A stretch of DNA of 64,000 bases. Source: Caballeronia ptereochthonis (lineage in GTDB: Bacteria; Pseudomonadota; Gammaproteobacteria; Burkholderiales; Burkholderiaceae). Positions 8,801 to 17,717 of this stretch are shown piece after piece (positions within the stretch are counted from its first letter, which is position 1; every line of letters starts with the position of its first letter). The translations under genes and the position numbers were made by a program. The notes under the pieces are model-generated. The model worked only from the letters and a program-made list of their open reading frames with translations, was not told the origin of the DNA and did no database searches. Where the stretch lies: NCBI RefSeq assembly GCF_001545075.1, contig NZ_FCOB02000008.1, positions 124,001 through 188,000 of the forward strand. Reading direction: 5' to 3'.

Positions 8801-9138
8801 GCATCTATTGCAGGTTTTGAAACTTTTTACCTCTGCCTCAGGTCTTTCAAGACGCAATGCGTCGCCTGCGCCGTTCCTGCCCGGCGACTCATGGCTGTTG
8901 GTTGTCACTGCCGGCGTATCTCACGCCGGTTTTTCGCGTGGAAGGCCATCTGCGCACCCAGGGCATGCAGTTCGTGCCGCGCAACCGGCGTTTTTTGCCG
9001 GATCGGCTTTCCAGACGGCGCATGCCGTATCCCCGATGCCGCTTATGCTTGCCGAGAGCGAGCGGTGTCTGATTTGCGTTCCGAATATGGGCTTTATTCG
9101 TATTCATCTGCGCAAATCATGCAACATTGGGAGCATCG
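8801..9138 (+). promoter_or_regulatory. Long leader with internal terminator before the transglycosylase
   Basis: No supported gene lies between ubiD and the transglycosylase. The leader contains a GACGCAATGCGTC hairpin (about 8850), an intrinsic terminator at 8911-8934 and a second CCGGC-GTTTTTT-GCCGG hairpin near 8990. This layout could make a small RNA of about 130 nt, or allow premature termination control of the downstream gene. I do not recognise a known riboswitch. Confidence 0.4.
8911..8934 (+). terminator. Intrinsic terminator inside the leader
   Basis: CCGGCGT pairs with ACGCCGG around a five-base loop and is followed by TTTTT. It lies about 200 nt before the transglycosylase start and about 110 nt after the predicted transcription start. 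Confidence 0.65.
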
Positions 9139-10299
9139 ATGAACGCTTCGGTTTGGTGGGGTTCCGACACCCGCGCCGCGCAGATCGTGCGCAATGCGCT
9201 GCGTCGCGGACGCCGTTTGAGTCACCATCTCTTCAGCCTGGTTGGCTGCGTGGCCGTCGTCACGGCCCTTGCCCTCTGGCTGCTGCCTTCGTGGCGCACC
9301 ATTTTCGCGGCGAGGATCATGCCGTTCGTGTCCGCCGCGGTTCAGGCAGGACCCGCCCGTCTCCTCGCGGGCCAGCCGCTGCCGCCGTTCTCGGCGGTGC
9401 ATCGCCCGTCCAGCGATTCCGCGCTGCCCGTGAGTCTCGCGGCGAACGTGTCCGATGCGCCTGCGTCGGCCAGTTCCAGGGCGCCCGGCGCGAGCGTGCC
9501 GTCGCTCGGCGCGGCCGCGAGCGATGACAGCAGCACCCGTCAGCTCACCGGCGGCATCAGTCTCGCCGTATCGCCCAACGGGCTCGATCCGCGCACGATG
9601 CCGTCCGTCGGCATGCTGGCGAGCATGATTCCCGCACAGCGCGTCGTCGCCGATGCGCGTGACGATCGCGTGCTCATCTCCACGCGCGAGCAGAAGCTCG
9701 TCGCGAACTTCATTGCGCGACGCTATCGCGTGGCGGAAGAGCCTGTCAGCGAGCTCGTGCGCGCCGCATTCGACACGGGCCGCGAAGTCGGTCTGGATCC
9801 GCTGCTGCTGCTCTCCGTGATGGCGATCGAGTCGGGCTTCAACCCTTACGCCGAAAGCGGCGTCGGCGCGCAGGGCCTGATGCAGGTGATGTCGAAGGTT
9901 CATTCCGACAAATTCCAGTACTTCGGCGGCTCGCACGCGGCGCTCGATCCGCTCGCGAACATCAAGGTCGGCGCGCTCGTGCTGAAGGACTGCATCGCGC
10001 GCGGCGGCTCGGTGGCGGGCGGCCTGCGCTACTACGTCGGCTCGACGACACAGGACGACGGCGGCTACGGCGCGAAGGTGCTGGCCGAGCGCTCGCGCCT
10101 GCGCGATGTCGCGCGCGGCCGCAACGTGCCGGTCAACGCACCGCAGGCGCCGGTCCAGGCCGCGCCGAAGCAGGTGCTGGCGTCGACCTCGGAGGAAAAG
10201 CGCGTGCACGTGACGATCGATTCGTCGAAGAAGTCGGCATCGCAGGACGATGCCGACAGCGAACCGAAGCACGTGGCTTCAGCGGAATTCGGCGCCTGA
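9139..10299 (+). CDS. Membrane-anchored lytic transglycosylase (SLT domain)
   Basis: 386 aa. A membrane segment (about residues 25-50, LFSLVGCVAVVTALALWLLP) is followed by a Ser/Ala-rich linker and a C-terminal SLT domain (about 215-340). The catalytic glutamate is in MAIESGFNPYAESG, followed by GAQGLMQVM and a GGLRYYVG segment. It should cleave peptidoglycan glycan strands at the periplasmic face, forming 1,6-anhydro ends. The tail (about 350-386) is Lys/Asp-rich. ATG at 9139 was chosen because GGGAG stands about six bases upstream. A shared terminator separates it from the convergent aminotransferase. Confidence 0.9.
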   Translation: MNASVWWGSDTRAAQIVRNALRRGRRLSHHLFSLVGCVAVVTALALWLLPSWRTIFAARIMPFVSAAVQAGPARLLAGQPLPPFSAVHRPSSDSALPVSLAANVSDAPASASSRAPGASVPSLGAAASDDSSTRQLTGGISLAVSPNGLDPRTMPSVGMLASMIPAQRVVADARDDRVLISTREQKLVANFIARRYRVAEEPVSELVRAAFDTGREVGLDPLLLLSVMAIESGFNPYAESGVGAQGLMQVMSKVHSDKFQYFGGSHAALDPLANIKVGALVLKDCIARGGSVAGGLRYYVGSTTQDDGGYGAKVLAERSRLRDVARGRNVPVNAPQAPVQAAPKQVLASTSEEKRVHVTIDSSKKSASQDDADSEPKHVASAEFGA

Positions 10300-10327
10300 G
10301 ACGGCGCGAAACGTCAGACGCAATGAC

Positions 10328-10358
10328 AAAAAGGGCACCTTCGGGTGCCCTTTGTTTT
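10328..10358. terminator. Bidirectional Rho-independent terminator
   Basis: AAAGGGCACC-TTCG-GGTGCCCTTT with A-rich and T-rich flanks. It lies between the convergent transglycosylase and aminotransferase genes and can serve both. Confidence 0.85.
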
Positions 10359-10371
10359 TACCGCGCGCATC

Positions 10372-11565
10372 TTATCGCCTGAACAGAGTGCCCAGCCGCT
10401 GAACCGCTTCCTCCAGCTTCGAGTAGGCCGTTGCGTACGAAAGACGGATATAGCGCTCCGGCGCATGGAAACCGAAATCCGCGCCCGGCACGAGCACGAC
10501 GCCCGCATCGTGGAGCATGGAATGCGTGAGCGCCTCGCTGTCGCCGGCCGCGGGATGATGCACGGTCGTCGTGTCCGCATAGACGTAGAACGCGCCGTCG
10601 GGAACGACCGGCACGCCAAAGCCGAGCGAGCGCAGCGCCGGCACGATGAAATCGCGCCGCCGCTTGAATTCGAGCCGGCGCGCTTCGTAGATCGCGAGCG
10701 TCCCGGGCTCGAAGCAGGCGAGCGCCGCGTGCTGCGCGAGCGCCGACGCGCAGATGAACAGATTCTGCGAGAGCTTCTCGACCGCGCTCACCATCGCGTG
10801 CGGCACGACGAGCCAGCCGAGCCGCCAGCCGGTCATGTTGAAATATTTCGAGAAGCTGTTCACCGTGACGACATCGTCGCCGTAGGAGAGGGCGGAGACG
10901 GGCTTCGCGTCGTAGCTCAAGCCCTGATAGATCTCGTCGACGATCGTGAAGCCGCCGCGTGCGCGAACCGTCTCGACGATGCGCCGCAACTCCTCCGGCT
11001 CGATCGACGTGCCCGTCGGGTTCGACGGCGACGCGAGCAGCACGCCGCGCGTGGCCGGTCCCCAATGCTCCTCGACGTGCGCGGCCGTGAGCTGAAAACG
11101 CTCGGCCGGACCGCTCGCGATGAGCACCGGCTTGCCGTCGGTTGCCGACACGAAGTGCCGGTTGCACGGATAGCACGGATCGGGCATCAGGACTTCGTCG
11201 CCCTGATCGACGAGCGCCATGCAGGCGAGCAGCAGCGCCGCCGACGCGCCCGCCGTCACGACGATGCGCTCCGGATCGACCGTCAGGCCGAACGCATCGC
11301 GATAATGCTGCGCGATCGCCTCGCGCAGCGCGTGGATGCCGAGCGCGTTGGTGTACTGGGTGACGCCGCGCTTCAATGCATCGGCGGCGGCATGGGTCAC
11401 GGGCTCCGGCGCGGTGAAATCCGGCTCGCCGATGCTCATGTGGATGATGTCGCGGCCCGCGCGCTCGAGCGCCTGCGCCTGCTTCATCAGCTCCATCACA
11501 TAAAAGGGCTCGATCGCATCGACCCGCGAGGCGAGGCGGACGAGCGGTTCCGCAGCGTGGTTCAT
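10372..11565 (-). CDS. PLP-dependent aminotransferase, class I/II
   Basis: 397 aa fold-type I aminotransferase. SIGEPDF near residue 45 and SPSNPTGTSI near residue 180 are present. The PLP lysine is in NSFSKYFNMTGWRLGW (about residue 240) and RLSYA near the C-terminus supplies the carboxylate-binding arginine. The substrate pair is not determined; alanine-, aspartate- or LL-DAP-type enzymes share these motifs. It begins on the base following the nusB stop, so it is the last gene of the riboflavin-nusB operon. No functional link to riboflavin is evident. Confidence 0.9.
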   Translation of the reverse strand: MNHAAEPLVRLASRVDAIEPFYVMELMKQAQALERAGRDIIHMSIGEPDFTAPEPVTHAAADALKRGVTQYTNALGIHALREAIAQHYRDAFGLTVDPERIVVTAGASAALLLACMALVDQGDEVLMPDPCYPCNRHFVSATDGKPVLIASGPAERFQLTAAHVEEHWGPATRGVLLASPSNPTGTSIEPEELRRIVETVRARGGFTIVDEIYQGLSYDAKPVSALSYGDDVVTVNSFSKYFNMTGWRLGWLVVPHAMVSAVEKLSQNLFICASALAQHAALACFEPGTLAIYEARRLEFKRRRDFIVPALRSLGFGVPVVPDGAFYVYADTTTVHHPAAGDSEALTHSMLHDAGVVLVPGADFGFHAPERYIRLSYATAYSKLEEAVQRLGTLFRR

Positions 11566-12003
11566 TTACGCTCCGCGCCCGCGCGCCTGCGCTTCGGCGG
11601 GACGCATCGCGACGGCGAGCTTGTCGAGCACGCCGTTCACGTACTTGTAGCCGTCCGAGCCGCCGAAGGTTTTCGTCAGTTCGACCGCTTCGTTGATGAC
11701 CACGCGATACGGCACGTCGATGTGATGCTTGAACTCGAACGCGGCGACGAGCAGCACCGCGCGCTCGACCGGCGACAACTGCTCGATCGGGCGGTCGAGG
11801 CACGGCTGCAACTGCGCGGACAGCGCATCGGATTCCTTGATCACGCCGTGCAAAATTGCATCGAGATGCGCGTGATCGGCCTTGTCGAAGCCTTGCGCGG
11901 AGCGCAATTGCGCGTCGATCTCGCCGGCGGGCGCGCCCGACAGCAGCCATTGATACAGCCCTTGCGTCGCGAGTTCGCGCGAACGGCGTCGTGCGCTCTT
12001 CAT
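11566..12003 (-). CDS. nusB: Transcription antitermination factor NusB
   Basis: 145 aa all-helical RNA-binding protein that joins NusE/S10 at boxA in rRNA antitermination. [16 protein letters not shown] at the N-terminus and the C-terminal [18 protein letters not shown] and [11 protein letters not shown] segments are diagnostic. Its start overlaps the ribH stop by four bases (ATGA), the usual ribH-nusB arrangement. The last nine residues form an Arg/Gly-rich tail. Confidence 0.97.
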   Translation of the reverse strand: MKSARRRSRELATQGLYQWLLSGAPAGEIDAQLRSAQGFDKADHAHLDAILHGVIKESDALSAQLQPCLDRPIEQLSPVERAVLLVAAFEFKHHIDVPYRVVINEAVELTKTFGGSDGYKYVNGVLDKLAVAMRPAEAQARGRGA

Positions 12004-12503
12004 GCGCGGTCCTCGTCTTCTTCGTCTTCTTCATCGCCGCCGAGCTGCTCGAGCGCGACGGACAGATTCGCCATCTCGACCGCCACGCGCGCGGCGTCGC
12101 GGCCTTTCTCGGTCATGCGGGCAACGGCCTGCTCGTCGTTTTCGGTCGTCAACACGGCGTTGGCCACCGGAATGCCGAAGTCGAGCGCGATGCGCGAGAT
12201 GCCCGAGCCGCTTTCGTTCGAAACCAGTTCGAAGTGGTACGTTTCGCCGCGCACGACGGCGCCGAGCGCGATCAGCGCGTCGAACTGGCCGGATTCCGCG
12301 AGCTTTTGCAGCGCGAGCGGGATCTCCAGTGCGCCCGGCACGGTGACGAGCAGCACGTCCTGGCCGATCACGCCGAGACGCTCCAGCTCCTCGATGCAGG
12401 CGTCGGCGAGGCCGTTGCACACCGGTTCGTTGAAGCGCGACTGCACGATGCCGATGCGCAAGCCGTCACCGTCGAGGTTCGGCTGGTATTGTCCGATTTC
12501 CAT
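12000..12503 (-). CDS. ribH: 6,7-dimethyl-8-ribityllumazine synthase
   Basis: 167 aa. It condenses 5-amino-6-ribitylaminouracil with 3,4-dihydroxybutanone 4-phosphate to give the lumazine precursor of riboflavin. Key segments are [10 protein letters not shown] (substrate-binding Phe region), [10 protein letters not shown] and [14 protein letters not shown]; the His in ETYHFE is the catalytic base, and NAVLTTEN follows. It ends in a very acidic tail ([13 protein letters not shown]). It lies between ribBX and nusB with a four-base overlap with nusB. Confidence 0.97.
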   Translation of the reverse strand: MEIGQYQPNLDGDGLRIGIVQSRFNEPVCNGLADACIEELERLGVIGQDVLLVTVPGALEIPLALQKLAESGQFDALIALGAVVRGETYHFELVSNESGSGISRIALDFGIPVANAVLTTENDEQAVARMTEKGRDAARVAVEMANLSVALEQLGGDEEDEEDEDRA

Positions 12504-12557
12504 GAATTGGGTCCTTGGATTGGAATTGTCTGGAATTGGGTTGAGCGGCCGGCGGTC

Positions 12558-13721
12558 TCAGGCCGAGCGCAGCTGGGTGACGGCGGGCTCGATCGGCGCG
12601 GCGGTGGCGGGGCAGCCGGGCATCGGCACGAAGCCCGTCACTTCGAGTCCGTAGCCCGACATGCTGCCGAGCTTGCGCGGGTTCGCGAGCACCTGCATCT
12701 TGCCGACGCCCAGATCGCGCAGAATCTGCGCGCCGATGCCGTAAGTCTTGAAGTCGATCGGGCGGCGCTGCAGCTCGACCGCCTTTTCCTTCTGGTCGAA
12801 CGCGCGGAACACGTCGACGAGATGTTCCTTCGTGTCGCCGCAATTGAGCATGACGATCGCGCCGAGATCGCGCGCGGCGATTTCCTTCATCGCGGCGTCG
12901 ATGGTCCAGGAGTGCGTGGACGAATCGATTTCGAGCAGATCGAGCACCGACAGCGGCTCGTGCACGCGCACCGGCGTCTCGTGCTCGGGGCGCGGCGTGC
13001 CGCGCACCAGCGCGATGTGCGGCGAATGCGTCGGTTCGTCGCGATACAGCACCGCGCGGAACGGGCCGTGCGCGGTCTGCATCGTGCGCTCGCAAACCTT
13101 CTCGATGATCGACTCGGTGCGGCTGCGGTAGTGGATCAGGTCGGCGATCGTGCCTATCTTGATGCCGTGCTGCTGGCTGAATTCGATGAGATCGGGCAGA
13201 CGCGCCATTTCGCCGTCGTCCTTGATGATCTCGCAGATCACCGCGGCGGGCGTCAAGCCCGCGAGCGCCGTGAAATCGCAGCCTGCTTCGGTGTGGCCCG
13301 CGCGCACGAGCACGCCGCCCGGCTGAGCCATGATCGGGAACACGTGGCCCGGCTGCACGATGTGCTCGGCACGCGCATCGTGCGCGACCGCCGTGGCGAT
13401 CGTCTTTGCGCGGTCGGCGGCCGAGATGCCGGTGGTCACGCCTTCGGCCGCCTCGATGCTCACGGTGAAGGCCGTGCCGTACTGCGTGCCGTTGCGATGC
13501 GTCATGAGCGGCAGGTTCAGCTGCCTGCAGCGCTCCTGCGTGAGCGTGAGGCAGACGAGGCCGCGGCCGTATTTCGCCATGAAATTGATGGCTTCCGGCG
13601 TGACGAACTCGGCGGCGATGACGAGATCGCCTTCATTTTCGCGGTCTTCTTCGTCGACGAGGATCACCATCCGGCCGGCTTTCAATTCAGCGATGATCTC
13701 AAGAGTGGAGGCGAGCGACAT
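12558..13721 (-). CDS. ribBX: 3,4-dihydroxy-2-butanone-4-phosphate synthase with degenerate GTP cyclohydrolase II domain (RibBX type)
   Basis: 387 aa. Residues 1-200 are a complete DHBP synthase (RibB). DEEDRENEGD holds the metal/substrate acids, LTLTQERC follows, and GHTEAGCDF is the second active-site loop. Residues about 205-387 align in length with GTP cyclohydrolase II (RibA). But the zinc-binding stretch that should contain three cysteines after the VRVH motif reads VRVHEPLSVLDLLEIDSS, with no cysteine. The RibA active site is therefore missing. Such proteins are known in Proteobacteria as RibBX, and a separate RibA is needed. It is in the operon between ribE and ribH, and I see no FMN riboswitch in front of it. 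Confidence 0.92.
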   Translation of the reverse strand: MSLASTLEIIAELKAGRMVILVDEEDRENEGDLVIAAEFVTPEAINFMAKYGRGLVCLTLTQERCRQLNLPLMTHRNGTQYGTAFTVSIEAAEGVTTGISAADRAKTIATAVAHDARAEHIVQPGHVFPIMAQPGGVLVRAGHTEAGCDFTALAGLTPAAVICEIIKDDGEMARLPDLIEFSQQHGIKIGTIADLIHYRSRTESIIEKVCERTMQTAHGPFRAVLYRDEPTHSPHIALVRGTPRPEHETPVRVHEPLSVLDLLEIDSSTHSWTIDAAMKEIAARDLGAIVMLNCGDTKEHLVDVFRAFDQKEKAVELQRRPIDFKTYGIGAQILRDLGVGKMQVLANPRKLGSMSGYGLEVTGFVPMPGCPATAAPIEPAVTQLRSA

Positions 13722-13814
13722 GATGACGTCCCGTGCGGGGTCCGGTTTGGGGAAAGCGCGTATTTTACGCCACCGCCGATGGACAATTGCTGAAATCGCC
13801 GCGCTCGGGGCGCG

Positions 13815-14429
13815 TCATGACGCGCTCATCATCCGCTCGACATACCGCGCAATCAGATCGATCTCCAGATTGACCTTCGAGCCGGCCTCGAGCGCCTTGA
13901 GCGTCGTCACTTCTATCGTATGCGGAATGAGGTTGATGGAGAACTCGCAGCCGTCGGGGCGGTCGCTGACGGCGTTCACGGTGAGACTGACGCCGTTCAC
14001 CGTCACCGAGCCCTTGTAGGCCAGATACTTGCCGATCTCCTTCGGCGCGACGATGCGCAGTTCATGCGATTCGCCCACCGGCTCGAACTTCGAGACGACG
14101 CCCAAGCCGTCGACGTGACCCGAGACGAGATGCCCGCCCAGCCGGTCGTGCGCGCGCAGCGCCTTCTCCAGATTCACGGCCGCGCCGGCGTCGCCGAGGC
14201 CGACGGTCTTGTTCAGGCTTTCCCGCGAAACGTCGACATCGAATGCATTCGCGGACTTCCGGATCACCGTCATGCACGCGCCCTGAATGGCGATGCTGTC
14301 GCCGAGCTCGACATCGGCGAGATCGAGGCCGCCCGCGGCGACCGTCAGACGAACGCCCGCGTCCGGGTTCGATCCGAGCGGCGTGACTTTTTCGATGCGG
14401 CCCACCGCCGCGACAATTCCGGTAAACAT
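13815..14429 (-). CDS. ribE: Riboflavin synthase, alpha subunit
   Basis: 204 aa enzyme that dismutates two lumazines into riboflavin plus the pyrimidine precursor. It starts with the signature MFTGIVAAVGRI and has two tandem lumazine-binding repeats, about residues 1-95 and 96-204; the second contains GHLVSGHVDGLG. The Met at 14429 is preferred because MFTGIV is the conserved N-terminus. It lies 30 nt downstream of ribD in the same operon. Confidence 0.96.
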   Translation of the reverse strand: MFTGIVAAVGRIEKVTPLGSNPDAGVRLTVAAGGLDLADVELGDSIAIQGACMTVIRKSANAFDVDVSRESLNKTVGLGDAGAAVNLEKALRAHDRLGGHLVSGHVDGLGVVSKFEPVGESHELRIVAPKEIGKYLAYKGSVTVNGVSLTVNAVSDRPDGCEFSINLIPHTIEVTTLKALEAGSKVNLEIDLIARYVERMMSAS

Positions 14430-14459
14430 CTCGAGCCTTCCTCCAGGTTCAGGCGTCAA

Positions 14460-15581
14460 TCAGAGCAATTCACTGACGACGTTCGTCTCGGCGAAGCGCG
14501 CGAGAATGCGCAGATCGTCGCCCAGACGGTCGATGCGATGAAACTTCAGATGCGGCCGCGCGTCGAGCGTCTCGGGCGGCGCGAAGTCGAACATGCCCGG
14601 CGCGCTGCCGAGCAGGCTCGGCGCGAGATACACCAGCAGTTCGTCGACGCAGCCTTCGCGCAGGAGCGAGCCGTTCAGCTTGTGGCCCGCTTCCACGTGC
14701 AGTTCGTTGATGCCGCGATCGGCGAGCGTCGTGAGCATCGCGGGAAGATCGACCTTGCCGCTTTCGTTCGAGCGTTCGATCAGATCCGCCCCTTTTTCGC
14801 GCAATGCATCGATGCGCGCCGGATCCGCGTCGGCGGCGTGGAAGATCCACGGCGGCGCGCCGTCGAGAATGCGCGCGTGCAGCGGCACGTCGAGCCGGCT
14901 GTCGATCAGCACGCGCTGCGGCTGGCGCGGCGTGTCGACCGCGCGCACGGTCAGTTGCGGATCGTCCTCGCGGACCGTGCCGATGCCCGTCAGGATCGCG
15001 CAGGCGCGGGCGCGCCACGCGTGGCCGTCGGCGCGCGCGTCTTCGCCCGTGATCCACTGGCTTTCGCCCGTAGGCAGGCCCGTGCGGCCGTCGAGCGTCG
15101 CGGCGACCTTCATGCGCACCCACGGACGGCGGCGCGTCATGCGCGACACGAAACCGATGTTCATCTCGTGCGCCTCGTTCGCGAGCAGGCCGCAGCGCAC
15201 GTCGATGCCCGCGTCGCGCAGCATCGCGAGACCGCGTCCGGACACGGCCGGGTTCGGATCTTCCATCGCGGCGATCACCTTCTCGACGCGCGCGTCGATG
15301 AGCGCATGCGCGCACGGCGGCGTGCGCCCGAAATGGCTGCACGGCTCGAGCGTCACATACGCGGTCGCCCCGCGCGGGTCCTTGCCGCGCGAGCGCGCGT
15401 CCTTCAGCGCGCGCACTTCGGCGTGATCCTGTCCGGCGGGCTGCGTGAAGCCCATGCCGATCACCTCGCCGTTCTTGACGAGCACGCAGCCGACGCGCGG
15501 ATTCGGCGTCGTCGTGTACATGCCGCGCGAGGCCAGCGCCAGCGCGCGTTCCATATGAGTGAAGTCGATTTGCGAGAACAT
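14460..15581 (-). CDS. ribD: Bifunctional pyrimidine deaminase/reductase RibD
   Basis: 373 aa. The N-terminal deaminase (about 1-145) has the zinc ligands HAEV and PCSHFGRTPPC. The C-terminal NADPH-dependent reductase (about 150-373) contains RMKVAATLDGRTGLPTGES and GINELHVEAGHKLNGSLL. It converts the GTP-derived pyrimidine to 5-amino-6-ribitylamino-uracil phosphate in two steps. ATG at 15581 places the catalytic domain at the usual distance from the N-terminus. It follows hemL by 18 nt. Confidence 0.96.
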   Translation of the reverse strand: MFSQIDFTHMERALALASRGMYTTTPNPRVGCVLVKNGEVIGMGFTQPAGQDHAEVRALKDARSRGKDPRGATAYVTLEPCSHFGRTPPCAHALIDARVEKVIAAMEDPNPAVSGRGLAMLRDAGIDVRCGLLANEAHEMNIGFVSRMTRRRPWVRMKVAATLDGRTGLPTGESQWITGEDARADGHAWRARACAILTGIGTVREDDPQLTVRAVDTPRQPQRVLIDSRLDVPLHARILDGAPPWIFHAADADPARIDALREKGADLIERSNESGKVDLPAMLTTLADRGINELHVEAGHKLNGSLLREGCVDELLVYLAPSLLGSAPGMFDFAPPETLDARPHLKFHRIDRLGDDLRILARFAETNVVSELL

Positions 15582-15599
15582 CGCCGCGGCCCGCAAGCG

Positions 15600-16883
15600 T
15601 CAGGCGGCGAGCGACGCGAACGCGCCGCGCGCGGCATCGAGCGTCGCGTCGATCACGGCGTCGTCGTGCGCGCTCGACACGAAGCCCGCTTCGAACGCGG
15701 ACGGCGCGAAGTACACGCCCGCATCGAGCATCGCGTGGAAGAACGCGTTGAAGCGCCTGGTGTCGCCTTGCGTGACCTGCGCGAAGCTCGCGGGCACCTG
15801 TTCGGCGAAGTAGAGGCCGAACATGCCGCCGAGCGAATCGGCGGAGAAGGGCACCTTCGCATCGCGCGCGGCCGCCGTGAGGCCGTCGACGAGCTTGCGC
15901 GTCTGCTTCGCCAGGCCATCGTAGAAACCGGGGCGTTGAATGAGTTGCAGCGTCTTGAGCCCGGCGGCCACCGCGATCGGATTGCCGGAGAGCGTGCCCG
16001 CCTGATAGACGCCGCCCAGCGGCGCGAGATGCGCCATGATGTCGCGCCGGCCGCCGAATGCCGCCGCCGGCATGCCGCCGCCGATGACCTTGCCGAGACA
16101 CGTGAGATCCGGCTTGATGCCGTAGACCGCCTGCGCGCCGCCGAGCGCGACGCGAAAGCCGCACATCACTTCGTCGAAGATCAGCACCGCGCCGTATTCG
16201 GTGCAGCGATCGCGCAGCGCCTGCAGGAACTCGGGCGTCGCGCGCACGAGGTTCATGTTGCCCGCGACGGGCTCGACGATCACCGACGCGATCTCCGCGC
16301 CGAACGCCTTGAACGCTTCGTTCAGTTGCTCGACGTTGTTGTACTCGAGCACCGTGGTGTGCTTCGCGATATCCGCCGGCACGCCCGCCGAAGTCGGATT
16401 GCCGAAAGTGAGCAGGCCGGAGCCGGCCTTCACGAGCAGGCTGTCGGCGTGGCCGTGATAGCAGCCCTCGAACTTGACGATGCGGCTGCGGTTCGTGAAG
16501 CCGCGCGCGAGGCGCAGCGCGCTCATCGTCGCTTCGGTGCCGCTCGACACCATGCGCACCTGCTCGATCGACGGCACGAGCTTGCAGATTTCCTCGGCGA
16601 TCTCGATCTCGGCTTCCGTCGGCGCGCCGAAGGAGAAGCCGTGGGCGAGCACGCGCTGCACGGCCTCGAGCACCTCGGGGTGAACGTGGCCGAGGATCAT
16701 CGGACCCCACGAGCCGATGTAGTCGATATAGCGCTTGCCTTCGGCGTCCCAGAAATACGGGCCTTCCGCGCGCTCGATGAAGCGCGGCGTGCCGCCGACC
16801 GAGCGGAACGCCCGCACCGGCGAATTCACGCCGCCGGGAATGGTTCGCTGCGCGCGTTCGAAGAGAGCTTGATTCTTGGACAT
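15600..16883 (-). CDS. hemL: Glutamate-1-semialdehyde 2,1-aminomutase
   Basis: 427 aa PLP enzyme that makes 5-aminolevulinate from glutamate-1-semialdehyde (C5 heme pathway). Seen are [10 protein letters not shown] at the N-terminus, [18 protein letters not shown] near residue 122, [11 protein letters not shown] near 240 and the PLP lysine in [13 protein letters not shown] near residue 266. The start at 16883 begins at the conserved [11 protein letters not shown]; the long in-frame extension upstream is out of character and was not used. It appears to head the leftward operon with the rib genes and nusB. Confidence 0.96.
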   Translation of the reverse strand: MSKNQALFERAQRTIPGGVNSPVRAFRSVGGTPRFIERAEGPYFWDAEGKRYIDYIGSWGPMILGHVHPEVLEAVQRVLAHGFSFGAPTEAEIEIAEEICKLVPSIEQVRMVSSGTEATMSALRLARGFTNRSRIVKFEGCYHGHADSLLVKAGSGLLTFGNPTSAGVPADIAKHTTVLEYNNVEQLNEAFKAFGAEIASVIVEPVAGNMNLVRATPEFLQALRDRCTEYGAVLIFDEVMCGFRVALGGAQAVYGIKPDLTCLGKVIGGGMPAAAFGGRRDIMAHLAPLGGVYQAGTLSGNPIAVAAGLKTLQLIQRPGFYDGLAKQTRKLVDGLTAAARDAKVPFSADSLGGMFGLYFAEQVPASFAQVTQGDTRRFNAFFHAMLDAGVYFAPSAFEAGFVSSAHDDAVIDATLDAARGAFASLAA

Positions 16884-17032
16884 GGATTGGGGCCTGCGCT
16901 GAAAGTGGATGCGGAAGTCGCGAGGGACCGGCCGGTCGCGCGGCGACACGCGCGGCGCGCAAGACGCACGGTCCGACGCGAAAAACGTTGCTGAAATTGT
17001 ACCGGAGTCGTTGCGAACGGGCCGTGTCGCGC

Positions 17033-17566
17033 CTAGGTCGAGTTCGTGCGCTTGACGGCTTTGCGCGCGGCGTGCGCGCTCGCCTTGCTGGGCGTGGCAC
17101 CGCCGGAAAGAGGGGTGGCGGGTCGCGAGCGCCGTCCGGTGCGCTCGGTCCAAAGCTTTTCCAGCGCGCCTTCGACCATCGGCTTGATGAGGGTGCCCGA
17201 CATCTGCGCGTCCCAGGTCTGCACCGAAAACGGATGCGCCCGCAGTTCGTCGCGCGTGACGGCGACTTCCTCGTGCGCGTCGACGAGCCAGTCGTATACG
17301 AAGTCGATGCACAGCCGGTAGCCGCGTTTGCTGTTCGAGTCGGGCACCTCGTACGGCGCGCGCGTCACCCAGCCCGACGCGAACACGCCCTTGGGCTCCT
17401 GCGACACGCGATGCACGAACACGCGGTCGCCCGGCATGAGCCCGCGCGCGGTGCCGCATCCCCACACATCGGCGACGGCTTCCCCCGCGGCCACGCGCCG
17501 CGCGACATCGGGCAGTTCGGGCCAGGGCCACTTTTTGGGGCTCCAGATCAGCAGAAAGGCGGTCAT
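17033..17566 (-). CDS. EVE/PUA-like domain protein
   Basis: 177 aa. Residues 1-140 resemble an EVE/PUA-like fold: [15 protein letters not shown] at the start, then [22 protein letters not shown] and a later [10 protein letters not shown] segment. EVE domains bind modified bases or nucleotides and often accompany defence or RNA-processing genes; the target here is unknown. The C-terminal 35 residues are Lys/Arg/Ser-rich and probably disordered. It lies 149 nt upstream of hemL on the same strand; whether the two are cotranscribed is unclear. Confidence 0.6.
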   Translation of the reverse strand: MTAFLLIWSPKKWPWPELPDVARRVAAGEAVADVWGCGTARGLMPGDRVFVHRVSQEPKGVFASGWVTRAPYEVPDSNSKRGYRLCIDFVYDWLVDAHEEVAVTRDELRAHPFSVQTWDAQMSGTLIKPMVEGALEKLWTERTGRRSRPATPLSGGATPSKASAHAARKAVKRTNST

Positions 17567-17717
17567 CGGATCGGCGCAGCAGCACGTGAAAGAGCGATGA
17601 GCTTAGCGCAACGCGGCGGTCAGGGTCGGATCACGACGAGGCCTCGCGTACAATGGTCGCTCGCTTACGCCGCCGAAAGGCCGTGTGGCGCCCACCCATC
17701 CCCGTCTTGCGAACTCC

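Noticed and set aside
10345..12654. Plus-strand frame of about 770 codons opposite the aminotransferase, nusB and ribH
   Set aside because: Antisense shadow; the three minus-strand genes have clear family motifs.
13722..13814. FMN riboswitch before ribBX
   Set aside because: The gap is only 93 nt and I see no conserved FMN aptamer segments; the gene is inside an operon.
13920..16994. Very long plus-strand reading frame opposite hemL-ribD-ribE
   Set aside because: It lies antisense to conserved genes, is very rich in Arg/His/Ala, has no SD or motif, and is a by-product of GC-rich third positions.
14470..17100. Long minus-strand frame overlapping hemL and ribD
   Set aside because: Out of frame with both genes, Arg-rich shadow translation without motifs.
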